Source of the DNA: Pontibacter sp. G13
GTDB lineage: Bacteria; Bacteroidota; Bacteroidia; J057
Direction of reading: 5' to 3'
NCBI RefSeq assembly: GCF_031851795.1
Contig: NZ_CP134696.1
Span: 2,934,501-2,998,500, forward strand
Length of the DNA: 64,000 nucleotides
The notes below the pieces were generated by a model, which was not told the origin of the DNA, did not search any database, and saw only the letters and a list, made by a program, of their open reading frames with translations. The position numbers and the translations under genes were made by a program. How positions within the stretch are numbered: position 1 is the stretch's first letter; each line of letters begins with the position of its first letter. Shown piece by piece: positions 45,932 to 52,655 of the stretch.

Positions 45932-46897
45932 TTAGTGCCTTTTTCGAGCATCTTCTCGGTCGTATGCAGCGATGATCTGCTTGACCAGTTTGTGCCGGAC
46001 AACATCCTTGGCATCCAGACGAACCGTGGCAATCCCTTTGATTCCTTCCAGAATTTTGAGCGCCTGACTCAATCCAGATCGTTGGCGAGGCGGCAAGTCA
46101 ATCTGAGAGTCATCTCCCGTGATAATCACCTTGGAGTGTTCCCCCATCCGTGTCAGGAACATCTTGATCTGCATCTCGGTCGTGTTTTGGGCTTCATCCA
46201 AAATCACGTAGGCGCGATTCAGCGTACGCCCTCTCATGTAGGCAAGCGGCACGATCTCGATGATATTGTTGTCCATGTAGTACTTGAGCTTCTCGGTATG
46301 CATCATGTCTCCGAGTGCATCATACATGGGCCTCAAATACGGATCGACCTTGTCCTTCATATCACCGGGAAGGAAACCCAGACTTTCCCCAGCATCGACC
46401 GCTGGACGGCATAGGACGATCTTTTTGACGCGCTTTTCCTTGAAGGCCTTGACCGCAAGCGCCACGGCGATGTAGGTCTTACCGGTACCAGCGGGACCGA
46501 CAGCGAAGATAATGTCGTTGTTTTCCGAAGCTCCTACAATCTTTCGTTGACCGAGGTTTTTGGGTTTGATCATGAGGCCACTTCCTCCGTGGACCAGAAC
46601 TTCGTCAGCACTGGCGAGCGGGACTTTGGCCTTGACTTGCTGCTCGGAATTTGAGATGAGTTCTTCGAAGCGATTGTCCGATACCCTTCCCTTTTTCTTG
46701 ACTTCCTCCAGCAATCCTCCCAAGATGACCTTGAGCTTATCGACTTTTTCCTTCTCTCCCTGAATGCGGAGCGCGTCCCCACGGGCCACGACTTTGACAT
46801 CGGGAAAACCTGCCTCGATTTGGTGGAGTCTCAGGTTGTTGACACCATAAATTTCCAGAGGACTGATGTCTTCGAGCAAAAATGTGAATTCAGTCAA
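45932..46897 (-). CDS. PhoH-like ATPase
   Basis: A 321-residue cytoplasmic P-loop ATPase of the PhoH family, linked to RNA metabolism. Walker A is GPAGTGKT (residues 134-141); Walker B is AYVILDEAQNTT; further motifs are LCRPAVDAGESLGFLPGDMK and MRGRTLNRAYVI, VIITGDDSQIDLP. The start must be the TTG at 46895-46897 (MTEFTFLLEDISPLEIYG): the frame has a stop 15 nt further upstream and no ATG until far inside. This rare start may lower translation. In Bacteroidota phoH is usually a single gene, as here. Confidence 0.92.
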   Translation of the reverse strand: MTEFTFLLEDISPLEIYGVNNLRLHQIEAGFPDVKVVARGDALRIQGEKEKVDKLKVILGGLLEEVKKKGRVSDNRFEELISNSEQQVKAKVPLASADEVLVHGGSGLMIKPKNLGQRKIVGASENNDIIFAVGPAGTGKTYIAVALAVKAFKEKRVKKIVLCRPAVDAGESLGFLPGDMKDKVDPYLRPMYDALGDMMHTEKLKYYMDNNIIEIVPLAYMRGRTLNRAYVILDEAQNTTEMQIKMFLTRMGEHSKVIITGDDSQIDLPPRQRSGLSQALKILEGIKGIATVRLDAKDVVRHKLVKQIIAAYDREDARKRH

Positions 46898-47228
46898 TAC
46901 ACGTTGTGTTTAGAATGATCAATTCGTTGAAGGACCTGTTAAAAATACATATTTTTGCCTCTCGGGTGCAACTGCTGCGTCAATCCGCATAAAGTTGCTC
47001 CCAATTGCGTTCTGCAAGGAAAAATACGGAACAGGAAATCACTCACAGGAATGGAGTGATGGATCAGGAGGGGTTGCGGGTTTTTACGGTGTGAATCGGA
47101 AAACGGTTATGAATTGACGATCCGCGCATGATCTATGTCCTTCCCCCCTGCTCGATTTGAAAACGGTTCCTATTCCTCGTAATATGCCCCGAATTTGAGA
47201 GCGAAGCCATATTTGGCGCTTTTTGACC
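46898..47228. other. Divergent gap phoH / SAM hydrolase
   Basis: 331 bp between divergent genes. CATATTTG at about 47209 matches 7 of 8 of the -7 box just before the plus-strand gene, but with no proper -33 element. No RNA gene or repeat seen. Confidence 0.35.
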
Positions 47229-48008
47229 ATGGCCATCATCACCCTCACCACAGATCTAGGAGACAGCAGCCACTACCCGGCCGTGCTGAAGGGGATTATA
47301 TTGTCCATGTGCAAGCAGCCTACCCTTGTGGATGTGACGCACAACATTTCGGATTTCGACATCATGCAGGCCGCTTTTGTGGTCAAACATGCCTACCCAG
47401 CCTTTCCCAAGGGCAGCATTCATCTCGTAGGAGTAGACCCCGGAGACCCATCTCAGCATCATGGGATCGTAGTGAAGCATGATGATCATTATTTCATCGG
47501 TGCTGATAACGGGATCATGCCATTGATCTGTGGGAAAGATTTACATCAGGCAAGATGGATCGAGCATGATGGGCTGTTTCGTACGGATTATCCCACATCG
47601 TTCCGAAGTGCGCGGGTATTTGCTCCCACTGCCGCATTTTTGGCGAGTGGCGGATCGCTGGAAGAGATCGGCAGCCCCGCGGATCTCAAGGAATTGAAAT
47701 GGGGCCATCCCAGCTATTCCAACAATTGCCTGCGTGGAAAAATCATCCATATCGACAAATTCGGAAATGCCATCACGAACATTCCCCGACAGGATTTCCT
47801 CTCCATCAAGGATGACCGCCGATTCGAAATCTTCATCCGTAATGTCCGCCTCAAACGGATCGTCAACACCTATTCCGATGTAGGCAAAGCAGATGCGCTC
47901 GCCATATTCGGTGGAAGCGGATGCCTCGAAATTGCCATGCGCGAAACCTCTGCTGCCGATCTGCTCGGCCTCAAAGTGAATGACATGATCACTATTGAGT
48001 TCAGCTGA
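47229..48008 (+). CDS. SAM hydroxide adenosyltransferase (DUF62)
   Basis: Splits S-adenosylmethionine with water to adenosine and methionine; related to the SAM fluorinase and chlorinase. From the ATG at 47229 the 259 residues begin MAIITLTTDLGDSSHYPAVL, the SAM-binding opening with the catalytic aspartate, then DVTHNISDFDIMQAAFVVK, HLVGVDPGDPSQHHGIVV, YFIGADNGIMPLI and, in the C-terminal beta barrel, IIHIDKFGNAITNI. Physiological role is uncertain; it may control SAM or methylation levels. Its last 95 bp and 45 bp beyond are copied exactly 1476 bp downstream, on the other side of a foreign gene pair, so the gene itself stays whole. Confidence 0.92.
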   Translation: MAIITLTTDLGDSSHYPAVLKGIILSMCKQPTLVDVTHNISDFDIMQAAFVVKHAYPAFPKGSIHLVGVDPGDPSQHHGIVVKHDDHYFIGADNGIMPLICGKDLHQARWIEHDGLFRTDYPTSFRSARVFAPTAAFLASGGSLEEIGSPADLKELKWGHPSYSNNCLRGKIIHIDKFGNAITNIPRQDFLSIKDDRRFEIFIRNVRLKRIVNTYSDVGKADALAIFGGSGCLEIAMRETSAADLLGLKVNDMITIEFS

Positions 48009-48053
48009 GACCTCCCAACTTCCTCTATTGCTGAAGGCAAAGACACTTTCTAT
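47914..48053 (+). repeat. 140-bp direct repeat, left copy
   Basis: Starts GAAGCGGATGCCTCGAAATT inside the SAM hydrolase gene, runs through its stop codon at 48008 and 45 bp beyond to CACTTTCTAT. I find it base for base identical to 49390-49529. The distance between copies is 1476 bp. Confidence 0.97.
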
Positions 48054-48086
48054 TGCGTACTGAGAAAATGAGTTTCCGGTGCTAAA

Positions 48087-48103
48087 TATTCCAAATTGGA
48101 ATA
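48087..48103. promoter_or_regulatory. 17-bp palindrome upstream of the cassette genes
   Basis: TATTCCAAATTGGAATA has perfect 8-bp arms around one central base. Operator-like; it may be bound by the HTH protein encoded just downstream. Confidence 0.6.
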
Positions 48104-48136
48104 CACAATAATAATATGTAACCACTTGTATTCTAT

Positions 48137-48183
48137 ATGAATACTATTTATTATCGCATATCGCGATAATAAATAGTATTCAT
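48137..48183. promoter_or_regulatory. 47-bp palindrome overlapping the HTH gene start
   Basis: Two perfect 21-base arms (48137-48157 and 48163-48183) around the centre ATATC. The right arm ends on the A and T of the ATG at 48182. In DNA it is a strong operator candidate for autoregulation; in mRNA the hairpin would bury the ribosome-binding region and start codon. It contains TATCGCGATA, which occurs again at 49553-49562 just outside the right repeat. Confidence 0.85.
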
Positions 48184-48700
48184 GATTATCAAGTCAGTGC
48201 CGACGATGCGGCCCCAAGATATTTTGGTCTTGCTCAAGATTAATTTAATGGAAGACCAGAAATGGACTCAGATCGATTTGGCTCAGGCACTCTTCATGAG
48301 TCAATCTGAAATCAGTGCATCCCTCAAGCGGTCTACTTATTCAAAACTGCTGTATGAAAAAGGACGAAAGGTACAACGGCCATTATTGATGAAATTTATC
48401 CAATACGGTCTTCCCTTCTCATTTCCTCAGCAGCCGGGCCCCGTTCTTAGGGGAATTCCTACTGCTCATAGTGCCCCTCCTTTGAAGGAAGAAATTCTTA
48501 GTGATACCGTTTATGTTTGGCCTTCATCAAAAGGAAAAGTAAGAGGCCAAAGCATTCAACCCTTATATCCTTCAGTAGGTGAGGCAATTCTGGTTGATCA
48601 GCAGTTATATGAATTGCTCGCCTTGATAGATGCCGTACGAATCGGTCGGGCTCGTGAACGGAACTTGGCATTAGACATCCTCAACCAGCGACTTTCATGA
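48182..48700 (+). CDS. HTH protein, putative antitoxin/repressor of the cassette
   Basis: A 172-residue protein. N-terminal helix-turn-helix about residues 10-60: PQDILVLLKI, then WTQIDLAQALFMSQSEISAS followed by LKRSTYSKLL, where MSQSEISASLKR is a good recognition-helix candidate. The middle (GIPTAHSAPPL, VWPSSKGKVRGQSIQPLYPS) and the helical end (LLALIDAVRIGRARERNLAL) form a second domain I remember from pairs with nucleotidyltransferases in other bacteria but cannot name. The TGA stop overlaps the next ATG (ATGA at 48697-48700), so translation is coupled. The palindrome over its own start suggests self-repression. Antitoxin role is inference from gene order and pairing. Confidence 0.75.
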   Translation: MIIKSVPTMRPQDILVLLKINLMEDQKWTQIDLAQALFMSQSEISASLKRSTYSKLLYEKGRKVQRPLLMKFIQYGLPFSFPQQPGPVLRGIPTAHSAPPLKEEILSDTVYVWPSSKGKVRGQSIQPLYPSVGEAILVDQQLYELLALIDAVRIGRARERNLALDILNQRLS

Positions 48701-49386
48701 ACAATGCATCTATAAACCGAATTGCAACGATCAAAGTGGCCAAAGCTCTGGGCCATCTGTGCGAGGAGGTGATCTTCGTTGGAGGAGCGACAGTGAGCTT
48801 ATATATAGATGACCCTGCTGCCGAAGACATTCGTCCTACCAAAGATATAGATCTTGCTTTTCACATTATCACAGTTGGAGAATTGGAACAGTTACGCTCC
48901 GATCTGAATCAAAGAGGATTTCGTGAAGCAGTAGAAGGCAAGGTCATTTGCCGTTTCCATTTGGAAGAATTGCTGGTGGATGTAATGTCTACTCAAGAGG
49001 TTGGCTGGGCTCCTGGCAATCGGTGGTTTTTGGCTGGATTTGACTCAGCGCTGGCAGTGAAACTAGATGAAGTGAGAATCAGCATTCTACCCCTTCCATT
49101 TTTCCTAGCTGCAAAATTGGATGCATTCTTCGATCGAGGGATGGAAGATGTGTATGCAAGCACTGACTTGGAAGATATTGTCTACTTATTGATCCATACT
49201 TCTAATGCCATTCACCAAATCCAACAAACAACGGAAGAAGTAAGGGCTTATCTGAAAGAAAGTGCCCATAATATCTTGAAAAACCGATCAATCATGAATG
49301 CCATTCCGGGGCACCTATCCTATGACAATCCAGATGAACAATTAGCTTCTATCAAACATATCCTCTCTAGAATCGCTCATATATAG
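48697..49386 (+). CDS. Nucleotidyltransferase-fold protein, putative toxin (AbiEii/MenT-like)
   Basis: A 229-residue protein of the DNA polymerase beta-like nucleotidyltransferase superfamily. The hallmark GG(x)n-DxD motif is at Gly29-Gly30 (VIFVGGATVSLYI) and Asp50/Asp52 (RPTKDIDLAF), with a third acidic residue at Asp95 (ELLVDVMST). A helical C-terminal part holds a FLAAKLDAFFDRGMEDVYAS segment, then DLEDIVYLLI, in line with AbiEii/DUF1814-type proteins where the conserved Lys and Asp pair near that spot. Family knowledge: members transfer nucleotides to tRNA or protein and act as toxins of type IV-like systems. It stops 3 nt before the right direct repeat. Function here is predicted. Confidence 0.78.
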   Translation: MNNASINRIATIKVAKALGHLCEEVIFVGGATVSLYIDDPAAEDIRPTKDIDLAFHIITVGELEQLRSDLNQRGFREAVEGKVICRFHLEELLVDVMSTQEVGWAPGNRWFLAGFDSALAVKLDEVRISILPLPFFLAAKLDAFFDRGMEDVYASTDLEDIVYLLIHTSNAIHQIQQTTEEVRAYLKESAHNILKNRSIMNAIPGHLSYDNPDEQLASIKHILSRIAHI

Positions 49387-49389
49387 CAT

Positions 49390-49484
49390 GAAGCGGATGC
49401 CTCGAAATTGCCATGCGCGAAACCTCTGCTGCCGATCTGCTCGGCCTCAAAGTGAATGACATGATCACTATTGAGTTCAGCTGA
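49390..49484 (+). pseudogene. Orphan 3' fragment of the SAM hydrolase gene
   Basis: The first 95 bp of the right repeat encode the last residues and stop of the SAM hydrolase (ending NDMITIEFS). It has no start codon or upstream gene body and is a leftover or a rebuilt target end from the insertion. Confidence 0.9.
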
Positions 49485-49529
49485 GACCTCCCAACTTCCT
49501 CTATTGCTGAAGGCAAAGACACTTTCTAT
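49390..49529 (+). repeat. 140-bp direct repeat, right copy
   Basis: Identical to 47914-48053. It starts 4 nt after the nucleotidyltransferase stop. Beyond it the sequence differs from that beyond the left copy (AAGGGTTTTG against TGCGTACTGA), which fixes the border of the inserted unit. Confidence 0.97.
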
Positions 49530-49544
49530 AAGGGTTTTGAGGAA

Positions 49545-49570
49545 ATATTCTTTATCGCGATATGGAATAT
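49545..49570. promoter_or_regulatory. Palindromic site right of the cassette
   Basis: ATATTC (49545-49550) and GAATAT (49565-49570) flank the 10-bp palindrome TATCGCGATA (49553-49562). The same 10-mer is in the centre of the 47-bp palindrome inside the cassette. It could be a binding site for the cassette's HTH protein or a recombination site. Confidence 0.45.
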
Positions 49571-49607
49571 CCCCCCAAACAATTCCCCCCATTTTCGATC
49601 TACCAAA

Positions 49608-49642
49608 CCAAAAAGCCCAACTCAAATCAATGAGCTGGGCTT
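49608..49642 (-). terminator. Terminator of the gene at 49664
   Basis: AAAGCCCAACTC and GAGCTGGGCTTT pair with one mismatch around 8 nt; on the minus strand TTTTTGG follows. 22 nt after the stop. Confidence 0.8.
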
Positions 49643-49663
49643 TATATATGATTACAAACAAGA

Positions 49664-50311
49664 TCAATTCATAGGATCTTCATTCTCGGGATCTTCCTCT
49701 TCTGGCAAGATCCGCGTAGGGCTCACCTCCAATGCACTTTCATCTTCGTCTTCTGACTCAATATCTTCCTCGATGAGCCAGTTGAGCGTCTCTCCATTGT
49801 CCTTCAATTCCTTGACGGGGACAGCAGTCACAGCTCTTGCAATCAAATCATCACTCGCTTTTAGACCTTCGAAATAGTGCATCTTCATCCGACGGAGATA
49901 GTCGAGGCTACCATCAGTCATGATGAAATCACTGGAAACCCGTTTTTCGGAAGGCGTGTATGGAGATGCATTCACGTATTTCATGACTCGGGAGCAATAC
50001 AGGCTGACCACATAGGTATGGTCTCTGTAGATCACCTTCAAGTCAGGAATGAAGCATTCAGGTGCAGGCAACGCTTCCTCGAAGAGAATATAATCAGGGA
50101 GGTTATTGATGGTATCCTCTACGGAGAAGGTCAGCTTGACGCGGTCTACATCAAACTGAGTGGTGTAGCACTTCGGAATATCGGCCGGTTTGGTCACGTT
50201 GAGGAGCACGAGAAAGGCTTGCTCCATCTCTGGTTCGGTCGCTTGAGGTTGGGCCATCAGCGTGCACAGCGACAAGGTGCAAAGGGTGAGGAAAATCGAG
50301 AAAGTGCGCAT
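49664..50311 (-). CDS. Exported protein of unknown function with acidic tail
   Basis: A 215-residue protein with signal peptide (MRTFSIFLTLCTLSLCTLMA, cleavage near AQPQA). The mature part has a compact domain with three cysteines (PKCYTTQF, PECFIPDL, SLYCSRVMKYVN) and a strongly acidic, Pro-rich tail (EEDIESEDEDES and EEEDPENEDPMN). No known motif. Not part of the inserted cassette: it reads in the other direction and has its own terminator. Confidence 0.7.
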   Translation of the reverse strand: MRTFSIFLTLCTLSLCTLMAQPQATEPEMEQAFLVLLNVTKPADIPKCYTTQFDVDRVKLTFSVEDTINNLPDYILFEEALPAPECFIPDLKVIYRDHTYVVSLYCSRVMKYVNASPYTPSEKRVSSDFIMTDGSLDYLRRMKMHYFEGLKASDDLIARAVTAVPVKELKDNGETLNWLIEEDIESEDEDESALEVSPTRILPEEEDPENEDPMN

Positions 50312-50819
50312 AGCTGCTATTCAAGAAAAAGTGAATCGTCAAATTACAAAATATGTCGTTCCGGCCAACACATTTTATTACTGGACAAATTATGTGCCGT
50401 CCCTCGCTACCCATTCCAAAAAACGTTGGGTTTACGCATAAAAAAGAACCATTCACCACCAGTCTTCACAAAAAATCAACTATTCGATATTCATAACTTC
50501 CCCCCTTCGCAATATGAGGGCAGATTCTGACGAATTCCTGCCTATTTGCGACTATGTTGGAAATTTCGCCAGAAACGTTTTCCGGAAATTTGATCTAGCT
50601 CTTGAGAAAATGGCCAATCAACACGATCGGACAAGCGAAAGGACAGAGCCCATCCTTGTAAAGCTGCATCATTCATCATACCATATCACGAGCGTTTCCC
50701 CTACTCTTCATTGAGTGGGAATCCTTTCACTTCGCGATTCAATAGGTCTTACCTTTCCCCCTGAAATTGCTAAAAATCCGATCGTTTAAAACGGCAATCC
50801 ACCGCGGATCGCTTCGGGA
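50312..50819. other. Non-coding gap before mtaB
   Basis: About 510 bp of AT-rich sequence between divergent genes. Six-frame reading gives only short, unconvincing frames (for example 50514-50714). No repeat copy, tRNA or hairpin of note was found. Confidence 0.4.
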
Positions 50820-50851
50820 GGTTGTTCTTTGAATGACTAAGCACTAACTTT
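50820..50851 (+). promoter_or_regulatory. Promoter of mtaB
   Basis: TTG (50821-50823), 20 nt, TAACTTTG (50844-50851): exact -7 box with proper spacing, 28 nt before the ATG at 50880. Confidence 0.7.
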
Positions 50852-50879
50852 GCGCCTTCATAGCTGACAATCAGTTGAT

Positions 50880-52187
50880 ATGCAGAAAGTTGCGTTTTAC
50901 ACATTGGGCTGTAAGCTGAATTTTTCCGAAACTTCCACCATTGCTCGGCAATTTTTGGAGGCTGGGTTCACCAAAACCGAGTTTTCTGATGCTGCAGATG
51001 TCTACATTATCAATACCTGTTCGGTGACTGATAATGCAGACAAGAAGTGTCGCAAAATCATCAAGCAGGCGCTAAAACAAAATGCAGATGCATACATCGC
51101 GGTTGTAGGCTGCTACGCACAGCTCAAACCCACGGAGATTTCCCAAATCCCAGGGGTGGATATTGTGTTGGGCGCTGGCGACAAATTCCGCATTCTGGAA
51201 CTGGTTCACGATTTTACCAAGACAGACAATCCGTGCGTCTACAATGGCGACATCAAGGATGTGGACAGTTTTGTGGACGCTTTCTCGGCAGGAGATCGGA
51301 CACGTTCATTCCTCAAAGTTCAGGACGGCTGCGATTACAAATGTACCTTCTGCACGATTCCGCTCGCTCGTGGCAAAAGCCGGAGCGATAGCTTGGAGAA
51401 TATCCTCTCCAATGCCCAAAAACTCGCCGATCAAGGAGTGAAAGAGGTCGTATTGACGGGAGTGAACATCGGTGACTACGGCAAAGGTCTTGAGAAACCA
51501 GCCAATTTTCTGGAGGTCATTCAGGGATTGGACCGAGTGTCCCAGATCCCTCGGTTCAGGATTTCATCCATCGAGCCGAATCTCTGTACCAATGAGATCA
51601 TCCAGTTCGTCTCCACTTCCGATCGCTTCATGCCGCATTTTCACATGCCACTTCAAAGCGGCAACAACGAGATATTGGGCAAGATGCGTCGCCGTTACCG
51701 AAGAGAGCTATATGCTGATCGGGTAGCCAAAATCAAGGAGTTGATGCCTCATGCGTGTATTGGAGTGGATGTGATCGTAGGATTCCCCGGAGAAACTGAC
51801 GCTCACTTTGAGGACACCTATCAGTTTCTTCATGGCTTGGACATCTCCTATCTGCATGTGTTCACCTATTCAGAGCGTGCCAATACCTTGGCAGCTGACA
51901 TGGAAGGAACAGTTCCGGTGAAGGAGCGCCACCATCGCAGCAAACGCCTCCGAATGCTTTCCGAAAAAAAGAAGCGATACTTCTATCAGCAATTCGAAGG
52001 AGAGACAAGACCCATCCTGTTTGAGGAGAAAGAAGAGGACGGGAACATGCATGGATTCACCGACAATTATGTCAAGGTGACCCTTCCTTTTGACGCGGAT
52101 CTAGTCAATCGCATTGCGCCATTTGGTCTTGAGCAAGTAGATGCCAATGGGTTCATGACCATCACTCAGCCGCAAATTCCAGTCTAG
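50880..52187 (+). CDS. mtaB: tRNA t6A37 methylthiotransferase
   Basis: Radical SAM enzyme that adds a methylthio group to t6A at position 37 of tRNAs reading ANN codons. The 435 residues have the N-terminal UPF0004 domain with three cluster cysteines (Cys11 in YTLGCKLNFSE, Cys47 in INTCSVTDNAD, Cys78 in VVGCYAQ), the radical SAM triad Cys151-Cys155-Cys158 (GCDYKCTFCTIPLARGKSRS), VIVGFPGETDAHFEDTYQFL and a C-terminal TRAM-like part. The CKLN and LARGKSRS forms fit MtaB rather than MiaB or RimO. Own promoter. Confidence 0.94.
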   Translation: MQKVAFYTLGCKLNFSETSTIARQFLEAGFTKTEFSDAADVYIINTCSVTDNADKKCRKIIKQALKQNADAYIAVVGCYAQLKPTEISQIPGVDIVLGAGDKFRILELVHDFTKTDNPCVYNGDIKDVDSFVDAFSAGDRTRSFLKVQDGCDYKCTFCTIPLARGKSRSDSLENILSNAQKLADQGVKEVVLTGVNIGDYGKGLEKPANFLEVIQGLDRVSQIPRFRISSIEPNLCTNEIIQFVSTSDRFMPHFHMPLQSGNNEILGKMRRRYRRELYADRVAKIKELMPHACIGVDVIVGFPGETDAHFEDTYQFLHGLDISYLHVFTYSERANTLAADMEGTVPVKERHHRSKRLRMLSEKKKRYFYQQFEGETRPILFEEKEEDGNMHGFTDNYVKVTLPFDADLVNRIAPFGLEQVDANGFMTITQPQIPV

Positions 52188-52290
52188 CGTCTAGATCTTC
52201 CACCTGTCAGAATGTTTTCCAATTGAGGTAGAATGTTTCGAAAAAAGCGGTACTTTGCCGTTTGAACAATTTTCATTCTACTCGCCCACG

Positions 52291-52605
52291 ATGAAAAAGT
52301 CTATCATTTGGGTCATTTCCCTCATCGGAATGACCACGCTCTTCATGCTCGCTACTTCCGCTCAAGCTCAGACCGCCCGTGTCAGATACAACGCAAAACG
52401 GACGCCCACACATCTCAGGCATCAGGCAAGTCAGACTTCCAGCAAATCCCCCCATGTATTGAAAGTTAGAAGAAAAAAGGGAGGCCCACGCCACGAAGAC
52501 CACACCGCCCAGCCTCACGGCCAATTCAATGAGCACTACAAACGTCCATGCCAGCCCAGAAGTAGCCGTACCCACCGCACTAAAATGAACAACCCAGCCA
52601 CATGA
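52291..52605 (+). CDS. Small basic exported protein (tentative)
   Basis: A 104-residue frame from ATG 52291: signal peptide MKKSIIWVISLIGMTTLFML then ATSAQAQ, followed by a short, very basic, low-complexity tail rich in Lys, Arg, His, Pro and Ser (VRYNAKRTPTHLRHQASQ, KVRRKKGGPRHEDHTAQP). Its last codons lie inside a hairpin that can serve as terminator for the convergent porin gene. The signal peptide is convincing; the tail might be unstructured. Could be spurious. Confidence 0.45.
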   Translation: MKKSIIWVISLIGMTTLFMLATSAQAQTARVRYNAKRTPTHLRHQASQTSSKSPHVLKVRRKKGGPRHEDHTAQPHGQFNEHYKRPCQPRSSRTHRTKMNNPAT

Positions 52606-52616
52606 TGGGCTGGGTT
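52591..52616 (-). terminator. Terminator of the porin gene
   Basis: AACCCAGCC and GGCTGGGTT form a 9-bp stem around 8 nt. On the minus strand GTTCATTTTAG follows. 40 nt beyond the porin stop, overlapping the end of the small plus-strand frame. Confidence 0.65.
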
Positions 52617-52655
52617 CAGGGAAAGTTCAGGTATTTGTAGGTTCCAATTCAGATG

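Larger units (their letters stand above)
48054..49529 (+). mobile_element. Inserted two-gene cassette bounded by 140-bp direct repeats
   Basis: The 1476-bp unit consists of an AT-rich regulatory region with two palindromes, an HTH gene, an overlapping nucleotidyltransferase gene and the second copy of the 140-bp repeat. Deleting one repeat plus the cassette restores an uninterrupted SAM hydrolase gene with its natural downstream region. The arrangement resembles integration at a gene 3' end that rebuilds the target, or a Campbell-type crossover of a circle. There is no integrase, transposase or short target-site duplication in the unit, so any mobilising enzyme is encoded elsewhere or the event used host recombination. 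Confidence 0.75.

Noticed and set aside
48054-49529. Insertion sequence or transposon as explanation for the cassette
   Set aside because: No transposase, no terminal inverted repeats at the borders, and the direct repeats are far longer than target-site duplications.
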